The notes beneath the pieces are model-generated. The model was not told where the DNA came from, ran no database searches, and saw only the letters and a list, made by a program, of their open reading frames with translations. A program made the position numbers and the translations under genes. A stretch of 64,000 nucleotides of DNA from contig NZ_FOPY01000017.1 of NCBI RefSeq assembly GCF_900113605.1, forward strand, positions 1-64,000. Direction: 5' to 3'. Position 1 is the stretch's first letter, and each line of letters starts with the position of its first letter. Shown in pieces: positions 25,249-33,995 of this stretch. This DNA is from Modicisalibacter xianhensis (GTDB lineage Bacteria; Pseudomonadota; Gammaproteobacteria; Pseudomonadales; Halomonadaceae).

Positions 25249-26493
25249 ACTGTCGTAGAGATTCCAGGAGGGGCGCGGCGTATTCTCGCCGATCAGCGCC
25301 AGCACACGTTGATGCTTGAACGACGAGCTGCCGTGGTAATGCAGTTCGTGGGCCGCGCCGATAAAGGCTTCGAGCAGGATCCCCAGCGTGGTGTAGGCGC
25401 CGATTTCCAGCTTGGCCTTGCGCTCGTTCTGAAAGATACGCTCGCGAGCCAGTTGCTTGGCGGCCTTCACGCCCCAGCCCAGATCGGGATGGCAGAGCTC
25501 CAGCAAATCTTCCTGCAACGCGCCGTTGAGCAGTTCATGCTCATGCTGGACGAACACCGCACCGGCCTCATTGACTGCGCGCTCCATCGCCGCACCGCGC
25601 AGCGCCGCAATGCGCCGCCGCTGGGATACGCCGTCCTGTACCATGCGGGCGTATTCCACAGGCTCGCCCCCGGCGATCTGGATCAGCACTTCCGCCACTT
25701 CGTCGTAGCGCAGGATGTCCATCTCCAGGCCATCCTCCAGATCCAGCAGCGCATAACAGATATCGTCAGCGGCCTCGACCAGGTACGCCAAGGGATGGCG
25801 GCACCATGCCGACTCCCCGCGTGAGCACATGCCCAGCCGCTCGGTGACTTCGGCAAGCATGTGCTTTTCCGACTGATAGGCACCGAACTTGCCCATCGTG
25901 CCGCCGTGTTCGACGGTCCACGGGTATTTCAGCATCGTGCCCAGCGTGGCGTAGGTCAGGCGCATGCCGCCACGGAACTGGTTGTATTCGATCTGCGTGA
26001 CGATGCGAAAGCCTTGGGCGTTGCCTTCATAAGTGAGCAGGTCGGCGCGCTGGGTATCGGTCAGTCCCTCCAGCAACCCGCTGCCGTCCTTCTCGGCACG
26101 CTTGAACCAGTCGCGGATCGCGTACTCCCCGGCATGGCCGAATGGCGGGTTGCCGATGTCGTGGCCCAGGCACGCCGCCTGGATGATCACCCCCAGGTCG
26201 GCCGGGGTAATCCACGCCGGCATCCGCTCGCGCAGCCCTTCGCCGACGATCATTCCCAGGCTGCGACCCACGCAGCCCACCTCCAGCGAATGGGTCAACC
26301 GGGTGTGGATATGATCGTTGTCAGTCAGCGGGTGGACCTGGGTCTTGCGGCCCAACCGCCGGAACGAGCCGGCAAACACGATGCGGTCGTGGTCCTTGTG
26401 AAACGGGCTGCGCCCGATTTCATCCCGCGAGCCGCGGGGTTTGTCGTTGAGGCGATGCGGGTCGAGCAAGCGCTCCCAGTGCATCTGCGTCAT
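25156..26493 (-). CDS. dgt: Deoxyguanosinetriphosphate triphosphohydrolase-like protein
   Basis: A 445-residue HD-domain dNTPase that hydrolyses dNTPs (typically dGTP) to the nucleoside and tripolyphosphate. Metal ligands: His in HTRLTHSLEVG (His68) and the His-Asp pair in CLGHDIGNPPFGHAGE (His111, Asp112), with a further Asp in VEAADDICYALLDLEDG. MTQMHWERLLDPHRL is the usual start, with GAGGA upstream on the minus strand. The last 31 codons are one member of the 93-bp repeat bordering hipBA. The gene appears intact. Confidence 0.93.
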   Translation of the reverse strand: MTQMHWERLLDPHRLNDKPRGSRDEIGRSPFHKDHDRIVFAGSFRRLGRKTQVHPLTDNDHIHTRLTHSLEVGCVGRSLGMIVGEGLRERMPAWITPADLGVIIQAACLGHDIGNPPFGHAGEYAIRDWFKRAEKDGSGLLEGLTDTQRADLLTYEGNAQGFRIVTQIEYNQFRGGMRLTYATLGTMLKYPWTVEHGGTMGKFGAYQSEKHMLAEVTERLGMCSRGESAWCRHPLAYLVEAADDICYALLDLEDGLEMDILRYDEVAEVLIQIAGGEPVEYARMVQDGVSQRRRIAALRGAAMERAVNEAGAVFVQHEHELLNGALQEDLLELCHPDLGWGVKAAKQLARERIFQNERKAKLEIGAYTTLGILLEAFIGAAHELHYHGSSSFKHQRVLALIGENTPRPSWNLYDSYRRMLDFIGGMTDHYAVDLAQEMGGRLKGD

Positions 26494-27043
26494 GGAGCAT
26501 CCTCGGTCGAGGCGCGAAAGCGCATTGGCGAATGATGGGGTAGTTTACGCCAAGCCATGGCGATCCCGGGAAGGATAGGCTAGCAGCTGTGTATTAATTT
26601 TAACTAATCTAATGAGACTGTTGCGACTCGATAGGCCATGAGCCTCGTGAAAGCGCGACAGGCACAGACGCATCAGAAACTTTTAATATAATCCTCTAAA
26701 AGAATGCTAATCAGCATCGCTTTACAAAGAGCATGAAAAACACTGTTCATTCATAAACAGTGTCCGTCTCTTTTATACAAGTCACCTTGACTCACGCGGC
26801 ATTCAAAATACTTACATGTCAGCCAACATAACCACACATCATTTTTCATGAAATCATGTGGCGACAATTTGCCGGCATTAAACAAGCACACTACTCTCCT
26901 CCCTGTAAGCTAATTTTATACTTATTAGCCAATAGCTACCGCCGCATGTTGAATTCAGGCCGGCGTGGCAAACACTTATCACGCTATGGATATATAAAAA
27001 CGACTCGACCTGAATTCAGCGATATGCCAATAAGGGAGATGTT
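26494..27043. other. 550-bp AT-rich intergenic region between divergent dgt and the P-x-V-x-V repeat gene
   Basis: No convincing gene; a 63-codon open frame at 26856-27047 lacks a ribosome-binding site and family features. Structures seen: an inverted repeat ACACTGTT (26740-26747) / AACAGTGT (26756-26763) with an 8-nt loop, followed on the minus strand by T5; and two TGAATTCA boxes (26950-26957 and 27011-27018) arranged as TGAATTCAGG ... CCTGAATTCA, symmetric around the probable promoter of 27044, which includes TATATAAAAA at 26991-27000. Confidence 0.5.
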
Positions 27044-28231
27044 ATGAAGGATCATAAGCTATTAGGTAAGCTGGGCTTGCCTCTTGCCACGATTGGCGCA
27101 GCCAGCACTTTTCTTCTCATTTCTGCCGCGCAAGCGCAATCGGATATGGCCAGCCGGGCCCAGGCCGAATTTCAGGAACTGGACCAGAACACCGACCAGT
27201 TGTTGCAGTGGAATGAGCTCAGCCCGCGACTCGAAACCGCTCAGATACAGCAAGGCCGCGAGGAGATCTTGGGCCGGTACGATCAAGACAACGATCAGGC
27301 CTTGAATCAGGAAGAGTACCAGCGTCTGCTGGTATTCATGGTCGAACAAGAGCGTGCCGGCGGCGGAAATGTGGTTGTTCAGGCGCAACAGCCTCGTGTG
27401 GCCGTGGATACCGACCCGCCCAGGGTAAACGTCGATCCCGCCGAGCCACAGGTCTCCGTGCAGCAGGTCTCGCCCAAGGTGAGCGTCGAACCCGCCGATC
27501 CCAACGTCACGGTCGACCAGAAGCGGCCAAAGGTGATCATCAGGCAGCCGCGCCCAGAAGTGACGGTGAATATTCCCAAACCGGAAGTCGAGGTGATCCT
27601 GCGCGACCCCAATGTCGACGTCGAAACGGGCCGGCCCGATGTCTCGGTCGAGCTACAGGAGCCTCAAGTCAACGTCTCCCAAGGGCGCCCCGACGTGTCC
27701 GTCCAGCGCTCCGAGCCGGAAGTGGCAGTCAAACCGGCAAAGCCCCGCGTAGTGGTGGATGAAGAAGGGAAAGCCCGTGTCGCCGTGCAGGACGAGGGGC
27801 AAGCCCAGGTGCAGGTAGAGCAGGCCCAGGCCGACGTTCAGGTCGCTGATAGCGGCAATCCTGACGTCGAGATCGAATCCGCAGAAGGTGCCAAGGTTCG
27901 TATTACCAAAGCTCAGCAACAAGCCTTGGATAATCTGGAAGTCGCCGCTGTCCTGGATACGCTGGTCTTGAACCAGGAAGGCAACGAACTTGGTTCCGTG
28001 GCGCAGATCGTCATAGACAAGAATTCGAACATGCCTGCCCTGGTGGCCGAGTCAAACAACAAGCGAGTAGCCGTTCCGCTTAATGAAGTCCGGGTTAATT
28101 CTGACGGACAGCTCGTTTGGGTAACAAGCCAGACGCTGGATCAAATGTCCGCTTATCAGGCGCAAAACTATACCGAAGTGTCACCGCAGCAATACGACAC
28201 GCTTGGCCAGTTGAGGACCGCTCAGCAATAA
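27044..28231 (+). CDS. Secreted EF-hand / P-x-V-x-V repeat / PRC-barrel-like protein
   Basis: A 395-residue exported protein not assignable to a named family as a whole. The signal peptide ends near residue 31 (LLISAAQAQ). Two canonical EF-hand loops follow, D47-E58 and D80-E91, with Asp/Asn at positions 1, 3, 5 and Glu at 12. Then comes a repeat of exactly nine residues, P-x-V-x-V-x-x-x-x, with Pro at 117, 126, 135 and on to 234 (14 prolines in register), fading into five degenerate units by residue 285. The C-terminal 100 residues resemble a PRC-barrel (LVLNQEGNELGSVAQIVIDK, MPALVAE, VAVPLNEVRV), ending NYTEVSPQQYDTLGQL. GGGAG precedes ATG 27044. The gene at 28413 is a shorter paralog. Function is unknown; calcium-responsive envelope binding is a guess. 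Confidence 0.8.
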   Translation: MKDHKLLGKLGLPLATIGAASTFLLISAAQAQSDMASRAQAEFQELDQNTDQLLQWNELSPRLETAQIQQGREEILGRYDQDNDQALNQEEYQRLLVFMVEQERAGGGNVVVQAQQPRVAVDTDPPRVNVDPAEPQVSVQQVSPKVSVEPADPNVTVDQKRPKVIIRQPRPEVTVNIPKPEVEVILRDPNVDVETGRPDVSVELQEPQVNVSQGRPDVSVQRSEPEVAVKPAKPRVVVDEEGKARVAVQDEGQAQVQVEQAQADVQVADSGNPDVEIESAEGAKVRITKAQQQALDNLEVAAVLDTLVLNQEGNELGSVAQIVIDKNSNMPALVAESNNKRVAVPLNEVRVNSDGQLVWVTSQTLDQMSAYQAQNYTEVSPQQYDTLGQLRTAQQ

Positions 28232-28248
28232 CGTCAATCGTGATAAGT

Positions 28249-28292
28249 GCTCCCCTTCCTAGTTATCGAGACGGAAGGCTCTGAAGGGGAGC
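28249..28292 (+). terminator. Hairpin between the two P-x-V-x-V repeat genes
   Basis: GCTCCCCTTC (28249-28258) / GAAGGGGAGC (28283-28292), a 10-bp perfect stem with a 24-nt loop and no T-run. It may be a partial terminator or an mRNA-stability element between the paralogs. Confidence 0.45.
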
Positions 28293-28412
28293 CAGTAAGT
28301 CGCTTTAATGAATCACATATTCCATGTTCGTGGAAGCCAGCTGTTAGCGGCCAGGGCGGCATCGCCCAGTCGCGTCTAACGGAGTTAGCGGACAGCAAAA
28401 AAGGGAGACATC

Positions 28413-29237
28413 ATGACGGATCATAAGCTGGCAAGAAAACTACGAATCGCGACGCTGGGGGCAGCTAGCGCTCTGCTACTGGCGCCATTGGCAAATGCCC
28501 AGTCGGAAGACACGGACCAAGCCCAGGTGTCGGTAGAATCTTCAGAACCGCAAGTGTCGGTCAAACAGGCCGAACCTGAAGTGACCGTCGATGACTCCGC
28601 AGAGCCCAACGTCAACGTCACCAACGACCAGGATGACGCTGAAGTCGTCGTGGAGCGGCCAGAGCCTGAGGTGAAGGTCAACATGCCGGAGCCGGAGGTC
28701 AAGGTTATTCAGGCTGAATCCGCGAAAGGCAGCGATGCCGCCCAGCCTGATACCGAGGCTCAGGACGCTCAGCCAGAACAGACCCAACCCAGCGCTCAAA
28801 CAGCGCAAGAGCAACAGGCACAATCTGGCACCCAAGCGGATCAGCAGGAGTCACCCACCCAAGAAACGGCTGGCCAGGAAACCACTCAGCCTGCCGAACC
28901 GCCAGAGCAAAGCCCGTTGGACAAGATGCGAGTAGCCGACCTTGAAGGCCAGACCATCTACGGGACAGGCGGCGAAGAACTAGGCGACATTGATAACGTG
29001 GTGATGGCCAATGATGGCAGCAACGCAGGCGTTGTCATCAGCATGGGCGGCTTCTGGGGACTGTTTGAAGATCAGGTCCTGATACCCTTCAACCAGTTGC
29101 AACTCAACGACGACCAGCTCGTCTGGCAAACCGACAAATCGACAGAGGAAATGGAGGAGACAGGCTACGACGAGCAGAACTATACCGAGGTCTCTCCCGA
29201 GGAGTATGAACACGTGGGAGATTTAAGGGACGCGTAA
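28413..29237 (+). CDS. Secreted P-x-V-x-V repeat / PRC-barrel-like protein, paralog
   Basis: A 274-residue paralog of the preceding protein with the same start (M-x-D-H-K-L), signal peptide (LLLAPLANAQ, cleavage near residue 30) and C-terminal ending (NYTEVSPEEYEHVGDLRDA). It lacks the EF-hand pair and has about seven repeat units (PQVSVKQAE, PEVTVDDSAE, PEVKVNMPE, PEVKVIQAE). A Gln/Glu/Thr-rich low-complexity linker (residues 101-170) leads to a PRC-barrel-like domain (MRVADLEGQTIYGTGGEELG, DIDNVVMANDGSNAGVVISM). It is strongly acidic overall, as expected for a halophile's exported protein. AAGGGAG precedes the ATG. The pair probably arose by tandem duplication. Confidence 0.8.
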   Translation: MTDHKLARKLRIATLGAASALLLAPLANAQSEDTDQAQVSVESSEPQVSVKQAEPEVTVDDSAEPNVNVTNDQDDAEVVVERPEPEVKVNMPEPEVKVIQAESAKGSDAAQPDTEAQDAQPEQTQPSAQTAQEQQAQSGTQADQQESPTQETAGQETTQPAEPPEQSPLDKMRVADLEGQTIYGTGGEELGDIDNVVMANDGSNAGVVISMGGFWGLFEDQVLIPFNQLQLNDDQLVWQTDKSTEEMEETGYDEQNYTEVSPEEYEHVGDLRDA

Positions 29238-29706
29238 GTTGGGCGGACTCAATCCCAGGCCATGCCTACCCTACCGCATACTGGGTTGCCATGGCCTTTT
29301 CCACCGGCCACCTCACCGCTGAAGGTCTGGCTGTCATCATGATGATGTGAGCTACCCGTTCAAGCCTGGCCATCGCAAGGTAGGCCGGCCAACCTTGCGT
29401 TAACCTTGGCTAATTGAGCCTCAATTAATGTAAGAAATAGTAGACATTTACATGTAGGTGATAACCGCTCTCATCTGTCATCCTGACACAAACCTGCATG
29501 TAGACTAAAAATTTTCCTTTTGCAAATCATCTAGATAAAAAGCGCAAATCATAAAAAGCGCTCTTTTTTCTTACGCCTAGCCTTTCCCCCACGGACTTTT
29601 CCTGCCCCCTCTGGCAATGGTACTTATGCGCGCCCCGGACACGGACGCACTCGCTTCCGCTTCCTTATCGACCACCGCATGCCTCGCCTTCGCAAAGGAG
29701 TATCAG
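29238..29706. other. 469-bp intergenic region upstream of the T6SS operon
   Basis: No gene is supported. The central part (29400-29580) is AT-rich and presumably carries the T6SS promoter. It holds an inverted repeat CATGTAGGT (29451-29459) / ACCTGCATG (29502-29510) and, at 29541-29570, a hairpin AGCGC / GCGCT followed by CTTTTTTC that could act as a leader terminator. I could not find a good -24/-12 (GG-N10-GC) sigma-54 site here. Confidence 0.45.
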
Positions 29707-30213
29707 ATGGCAAGAGAAGGAACCGTTGCGCCCAAAGAGCGCATCAACATCAAGTACGTCCCTGCGACTGGTGATCAGCAGGCGGAAGCTGAGTTGCCGC
29801 TAAAGCTGTTGGTCGTCGGCGACTTCAAGGGGAACAGCGAGGACACGTCCATTGAAGAGCGCGAGGCCGTGTCCATCGACAAGAACAATTTCTCAGCAGT
29901 CATGCGCGAAGCCGGTATCGGCATGCAGGCCAGCGTACCCAATCGGCTTGGTGATGATGACACGACGGACGATCTCACCGTCAACCTGGCCCTCGGCTCG
30001 CTGAGCGACTTCGAGCCCGACAGCGTAGCACGCCAGGTACCTGAGCTACGCAAGCTGGTCGAATTGCGCGAAGCCCTGGTCGCGCTAAAAGGCCCGCTAG
30101 GCAATGTGCCGGCATTCCGTGAACGTCTTCAGCAACTGTTGGGAGACGAAAATGCGCGAAGCCAGTTGCTCGCCGAACTCGATCTGCTCGATGCAGCCGA
30201 TCGCCCTTCCTGA
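29707..30213 (+). CDS. tssB: T6SS contractile sheath small subunit TssB (VipA)
   Basis: A 168-residue sheath protein that pairs with TssC to form the contractile tube. Family stretches: MAREGTVAPKERINIKYVPA, LPLKLLVVGDFKG, DKNNFSAVMREAGIGMQASV and LGSLSDFEPDSVARQVPELR. ATG 29707 has GGAG at 29697-29700; upstream in-frame sequence is leader. It is the first gene of a run in which intergenic gaps rarely exceed 60 bp, up to tssM. Confidence 0.97.
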   Translation: MAREGTVAPKERINIKYVPATGDQQAEAELPLKLLVVGDFKGNSEDTSIEEREAVSIDKNNFSAVMREAGIGMQASVPNRLGDDDTTDDLTVNLALGSLSDFEPDSVARQVPELRKLVELREALVALKGPLGNVPAFRERLQQLLGDENARSQLLAELDLLDAADRPS

Positions 30214-30247
30214 CTTTCGTTTTACGCAATCGAACGAGACATAGCGC

Positions 30248-31729
30248 ATGACCGACACGGCACAGCAGCAACCCGGCACCCGCGAGAGCGTAGCAGACGT
30301 TTCTCTGCTCGATCAGGTAATGGCCCAGACTCGCCTGGCTCCCGTGGACGAAGGCTATGACGTTGCCCGCCAAGGCGTGGCGGCCTTCATCGCCGAACTG
30401 TTGAAGGGCGACGACACCTCCACACAGGTCAACAAATCCGTGGTCGATCGCATGATCGTCGAACTCGACCGCAAGATCGGCGCGCAGGTCGACGAGATCC
30501 TGCATGACGAGAATTTTCAAAAGCTGGAGTCTTCCTGGCGTGGGCTGAAGCTGCTGGTCGACCGCACCGACTTCAAGGAGAACATCAAGCTCGACCTGCT
30601 GCATGCTACCAAGGAAGAACTCCTGGAAGACTTCGAGTTCGCGCCGGAAATCAGCCAGAGCGGCCTGTACAAGCATGTCTATGCTGCGGGTTACGGGCAA
30701 TTCGGGGGTGAGCCGGTAGGCGCCATTATCGGCAACTACGATTTCTCCCCTTCGACCCCGGATATGAAGCTGCTGCAATACACCGCCTCGGTCGGCGCCA
30801 TGGCGCATGCTCCGTTCCTGTCCTCGGTGGCCCCCTCGTTTTTCGGCATCGACAGCTTTCAGGAACTGCCCAACATCAAGGATGTAAAGTCCATTTTCGA
30901 GGGTCCGAAATATACCCGCTGGCGTAGCCTGCGAGAATCGGAGGATGCCCGTTATCTGGGGCTGACTGCACCGCGCTTTTTGCTGCGCATGCCTTACGAT
31001 CCGGTCGAGAACCCGGTCAAGTCATTCAACTATCGCGAAAACGTCAGCGAAAACCACGAGCACTACCTGTGGGGCAACACGGCGTATCTGCTCGCCGAAC
31101 GCTTGACCGACAGTTTCGCCAAGTGTCGCTGGTGCCCCAACATCATTGGCCCCCAAAGCGGCGGCGCGGTGGACAATCTTCCGGTTCACCTCTACGAATC
31201 TTTGGGCCAGCTGCAAGCCAAGATTCCTACCGAAGTGCTGATTACGGACCGTCGCGAGTTCGAGATCGCCGAAGAAGGCTTCATCTCGCTGACCATGCGC
31301 AAAGGCAGCGACAACGCAGCATTCTTCTCAGCCAATTCAGTGCAGAAACCCAAGAAGTTCCCCAATACGCCGGAAGGGCGTAACGCCGAGACCAACTTCA
31401 AACTCGGCACCCAATTGCCCTACATGTTCATCATCAACCGTCTGGCGCACTACATCAAAGTACTACAGCGCGAACAGATCGGGTCCTGGAAGGAGCGCCA
31501 GGATCTGGAGCGCGAGCTCAACACCTGGATACGCCAGTACGTTGCCGACCAGGAGAACCCCCCCGCGGACGTTCGCAGTCGCCGCCCGCTGCGCGCTGCC
31601 TCGATCCAGGTTTCCGATGTCGAAGGCGATCCAGGCTGGTATCAGGTCTCGATGGCTGTCCGTCCGCATTTCAAGTACATGGGAGCCAACTTCGAACTGT
31701 CACTAGTCGGCAGGCTCGACAAGGAATGA
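30248..31729 (+). CDS. tssC: T6SS contractile sheath large subunit TssC (VipB)
   Basis: A 493-residue TssC. Characteristic stretches: ILHDENFQKLESSWRGLKLL, GEPVGAIIGNYDFSPSTPDM, PEGRNAETNFKLGTQLPYMF and the C-terminal PGWYQVSMAVRPHFKYMGAN. Together with TssB it makes the sheath that contracts to drive the Hcp tube outward; spent sheath is recycled by TssH. It lies 34 bp after tssB. In many loci hcp follows tssC directly; here tssE does. Confidence 0.98.
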   Translation: MTDTAQQQPGTRESVADVSLLDQVMAQTRLAPVDEGYDVARQGVAAFIAELLKGDDTSTQVNKSVVDRMIVELDRKIGAQVDEILHDENFQKLESSWRGLKLLVDRTDFKENIKLDLLHATKEELLEDFEFAPEISQSGLYKHVYAAGYGQFGGEPVGAIIGNYDFSPSTPDMKLLQYTASVGAMAHAPFLSSVAPSFFGIDSFQELPNIKDVKSIFEGPKYTRWRSLRESEDARYLGLTAPRFLLRMPYDPVENPVKSFNYRENVSENHEHYLWGNTAYLLAERLTDSFAKCRWCPNIIGPQSGGAVDNLPVHLYESLGQLQAKIPTEVLITDRREFEIAEEGFISLTMRKGSDNAAFFSANSVQKPKKFPNTPEGRNAETNFKLGTQLPYMFIINRLAHYIKVLQREQIGSWKERQDLERELNTWIRQYVADQENPPADVRSRRPLRAASIQVSDVEGDPGWYQVSMAVRPHFKYMGANFELSLVGRLDKE

Positions 31730-31744
31730 TCGGGTTGACTCGGA

Positions 31745-32176
31745 ATGCGTGACAGCAACGTGATTCATGGAAACCGCCTTTTCGAACGCCTGGCCCAGCC
31801 CGCCGTGACAACGCTGTCCGCTGGGCAGGCCATGGCCCTGGCGGAGACGGTGGAGTCGATAAAACGCCATCTTGTCGACCTGCTCAACAGCCACCCGGGA
31901 CACAGTGAGTGCGTTCCGGAGCTGGGCCTGCTCGATTTCAACGATGCCACCATTGGCGTACTTGATCTGGAGCTCAACATTCAGCGAGCGATTCGTCACT
32001 GCATCGAGCGTTACGAGCCCCGGGTTCTCCGGGTCTCGGTCGAGTCGCTACCCAATGGCAACGACCCGCTGCAGTTGCGCTTCCAAGTTCACGCCACGTT
32101 GGCGCTGGGCCGTGAGCAGACCGAAACCACCATAGACCTTCTACTCAACGACAAGCGCTATCAGTGCCTGAACTGA
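31745..32176 (+). CDS. tssE: T6SS baseplate protein TssE (gp25-like)
   Basis: A 143-residue homologue of T4 gp25, a baseplate wedge component. The signature is ETVESIKRHLVDLLNSHPGH with LGLLDF, then ELNIQRAIRHCIERYEPRVL containing the EPR motif of gp25 proteins. It lies 15 bp after tssC in the same operon. Confidence 0.95.
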   Translation: MRDSNVIHGNRLFERLAQPAVTTLSAGQAMALAETVESIKRHLVDLLNSHPGHSECVPELGLLDFNDATIGVLDLELNIQRAIRHCIERYEPRVLRVSVESLPNGNDPLQLRFQVHATLALGREQTETTIDLLLNDKRYQCLN

Positions 32177-32231
32177 ATCGCCTTTGCCAGGATACAGCAG
32201 TGAATCGAGTCATGACCGAACCGAGGGCAAC

Positions 32232-33995
32232 ATGCTGAATCGCTACTATCGCGAGGAGCTCAACTTCCTGAAACTCCAGGGACGTGAGTTCGCCGCCGGC
32301 AATCCTGGCCTCAGCCGGTTTCTATCAGAGCGCAGTACCGACCCTGATGTCGAGCGGCTGCTTGAAGGCTTCGCTTTCCTGACCGGTCGCCTGCGCGAAA
32401 AGGTCGAGGACGAATTTCCCGAACTCACCCACTCGCTCATCGCCATGCTGTGGCCCAACTATCTACGTCCGGTGCCCAGCATGACCATCCTGCAATTCAC
32501 GCCGAAATGGCACGCACTCAGCGAGACCCAGTACATCCCTCGGGGTACCTCGGTCCAGAGCATCCCTGTCGAGGGCACGCAGTGCCGGTTCCGGACCAGC
32601 CATGGACTGGCACTGCATCCCCTCGAACATGCCGGCATCGAGTCGCAGCATTCGCGTGACGCCTCGGTCATTGAACTGGCCTTGAACGTGCACAGCGACC
32701 AGCCTCTGAACAGCCTCGGTATCGATGGTCTTCGCCTGCACCTGGGAGGCGACGACTACACTGCGCGCACGCTTTATCTCTGGCTGAGTCATCATCTTCG
32801 TCGGCTCGAACTTGAGGTCGATGGGGAGCGGCGTGCTCTCTCACGGGATAGCCTTCGCCCGGTCGGCTTCGCTCCCGAACAGAGCCTGCTGCCCTACCCC
32901 CGCAACGCCTATCAGGGCTACCGAATACTGCAGGAGTATCTCTGCTTTCCGAGGGCCTTCCACTTCTTTGACGTGATGGAGCTTGGTCGTCAACTGCCCG
33001 CCCGGCCAGGACAGCGCCTTATCCTGCGTTTCGTGCTCTCACGCACACTGCCCAGTGATATTCGTGTACGCGATGAGCATGTAGTCCTGCATTGCACACC
33101 GGCCATCAACTTGTTCCAGCACGATGCAGACCCCATCGACTATACCGGGGAGCGCAGCGAGTACCGGATTCGCCCGGACAGTCGCCAGCCATCGCACCAT
33201 GAAGTATTCAGTGTCGACCATGTGACCGGTTGGCTCGAGCAGCCGACAGGTAAACAACGCGGCGAGCTGCGGCGTTACGTCCCCTTCGAGAGTTTCGAGC
33301 ATCAGATCGAGCGGGGTCGCGACCGCATTGCACTCTATTATCGGTTACGTACACGCCATAGCCTGCGCGGCGATGGCTTCGATCATGACATCGCCTTCGT
33401 CCGTGGTGACGAGCAGGCCTGCCTCGGCGCGCGTGAAGCCGTTTCCCTGTCATTGACGTGTTCCAACCGCGACCTTCCGGAGCGTTTGGCTGTTGGCGAT
33501 ATTTGTCAGCCCCGTGAAGACACCCCGGCCTTTGCTGACGTCACCAACCTCACCCGTCCAACCCCGGCATTGCGCCCAGCCCTGGACGGCAGTCTGCTAT
33601 GGACGCTGATATCGAATCTGTCACTCAACTACCTGTCGCTGCTTGATCGTGATGCCCTATGTGCCGTGCTGCGAGCCTACGACTTTCGTGCCTTGCTCGA
33701 TCGTCAGTCAGAGCGTGTCGCCCAGCGTCGCCTCGAGGGTATTCTGGCCATCGACACCCAGCCCATCGATCGGCTCCATCGGGGACTGCCCGTACGCGGC
33801 CTCCGCTCGGTGATGACTCTCGATCCCGATGCCTTCGGTGACGAGGGCGCGCTGTATCTCTTCGGCAGCGTGCTGGCACGCTTCTTTTCGCTCTATGCCA
33901 GCATCAATTCCTTCCATGAGCTGGAAATCATCAACCAATCCAACCGCGAGCGTTACACATGGACCTCTCAGCCGGGCCAGCAGCCTCTGATGTAA
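32232..33995 (+). CDS. tssF: T6SS baseplate protein TssF
   Basis: A 587-residue VasA/ImpG-type baseplate wedge subunit. The start MLNRYYREELNFLKLQGREF is the invariant family N-terminus, with GAGGG ahead of ATG 32232. Further landmarks are DPDVERLLEGFAFLTGRLRE, ELTHSLIAMLWPNYLRPVPS and, near the end, the ARFFSLYASINSFHELEI stretch. It overlaps tssG by 37 bp, as in most T6SS loci, which couples the two partner proteins. Confidence 0.97.
   Translation: MLNRYYREELNFLKLQGREFAAGNPGLSRFLSERSTDPDVERLLEGFAFLTGRLREKVEDEFPELTHSLIAMLWPNYLRPVPSMTILQFTPKWHALSETQYIPRGTSVQSIPVEGTQCRFRTSHGLALHPLEHAGIESQHSRDASVIELALNVHSDQPLNSLGIDGLRLHLGGDDYTARTLYLWLSHHLRRLELEVDGERRALSRDSLRPVGFAPEQSLLPYPRNAYQGYRILQEYLCFPRAFHFFDVMELGRQLPARPGQRLILRFVLSRTLPSDIRVRDEHVVLHCTPAINLFQHDADPIDYTGERSEYRIRPDSRQPSHHEVFSVDHVTGWLEQPTGKQRGELRRYVPFESFEHQIERGRDRIALYYRLRTRHSLRGDGFDHDIAFVRGDEQACLGAREAVSLSLTCSNRDLPERLAVGDICQPREDTPAFADVTNLTRPTPALRPALDGSLLWTLISNLSLNYLSLLDRDALCAVLRAYDFRALLDRQSERVAQRRLEGILAIDTQPIDRLHRGLPVRGLRSVMTLDPDAFGDEGALYLFGSVLARFFSLYASINSFHELEIINQSNRERYTWTSQPGQQPLM

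Noticed and set aside
19588..26493. Possible antiphage defence island (Sir2, NERD, RNase T2, HipBA, Dgt close together)
   Set aside because: The sirtuin, RNase and Dgt look like ordinary full-length housekeeping proteins in separate transcription units; only hipBA shows signs of mobility.
26856..27047. 63-codon open frame in the AT-rich gap before the EF-hand/repeat gene
   Set aside because: No ribosome-binding site, runs into the next start codon, and its translation shows no signal peptide or domain.
27388..27900. CRISPR-like or DNA tandem repeat array
   Set aside because: The 27-bp periodicity is coding (nonapeptide repeat) and the units diverge at nucleotide level; there are no conserved direct repeats with unique spacers.
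29238..29706. Sigma-54 promoter in front of tssB
   Set aside because: No GG-N10-GC element with correct flanks was found by eye; the regulator VasH may act on hcp/vgrG promoters elsewhere.
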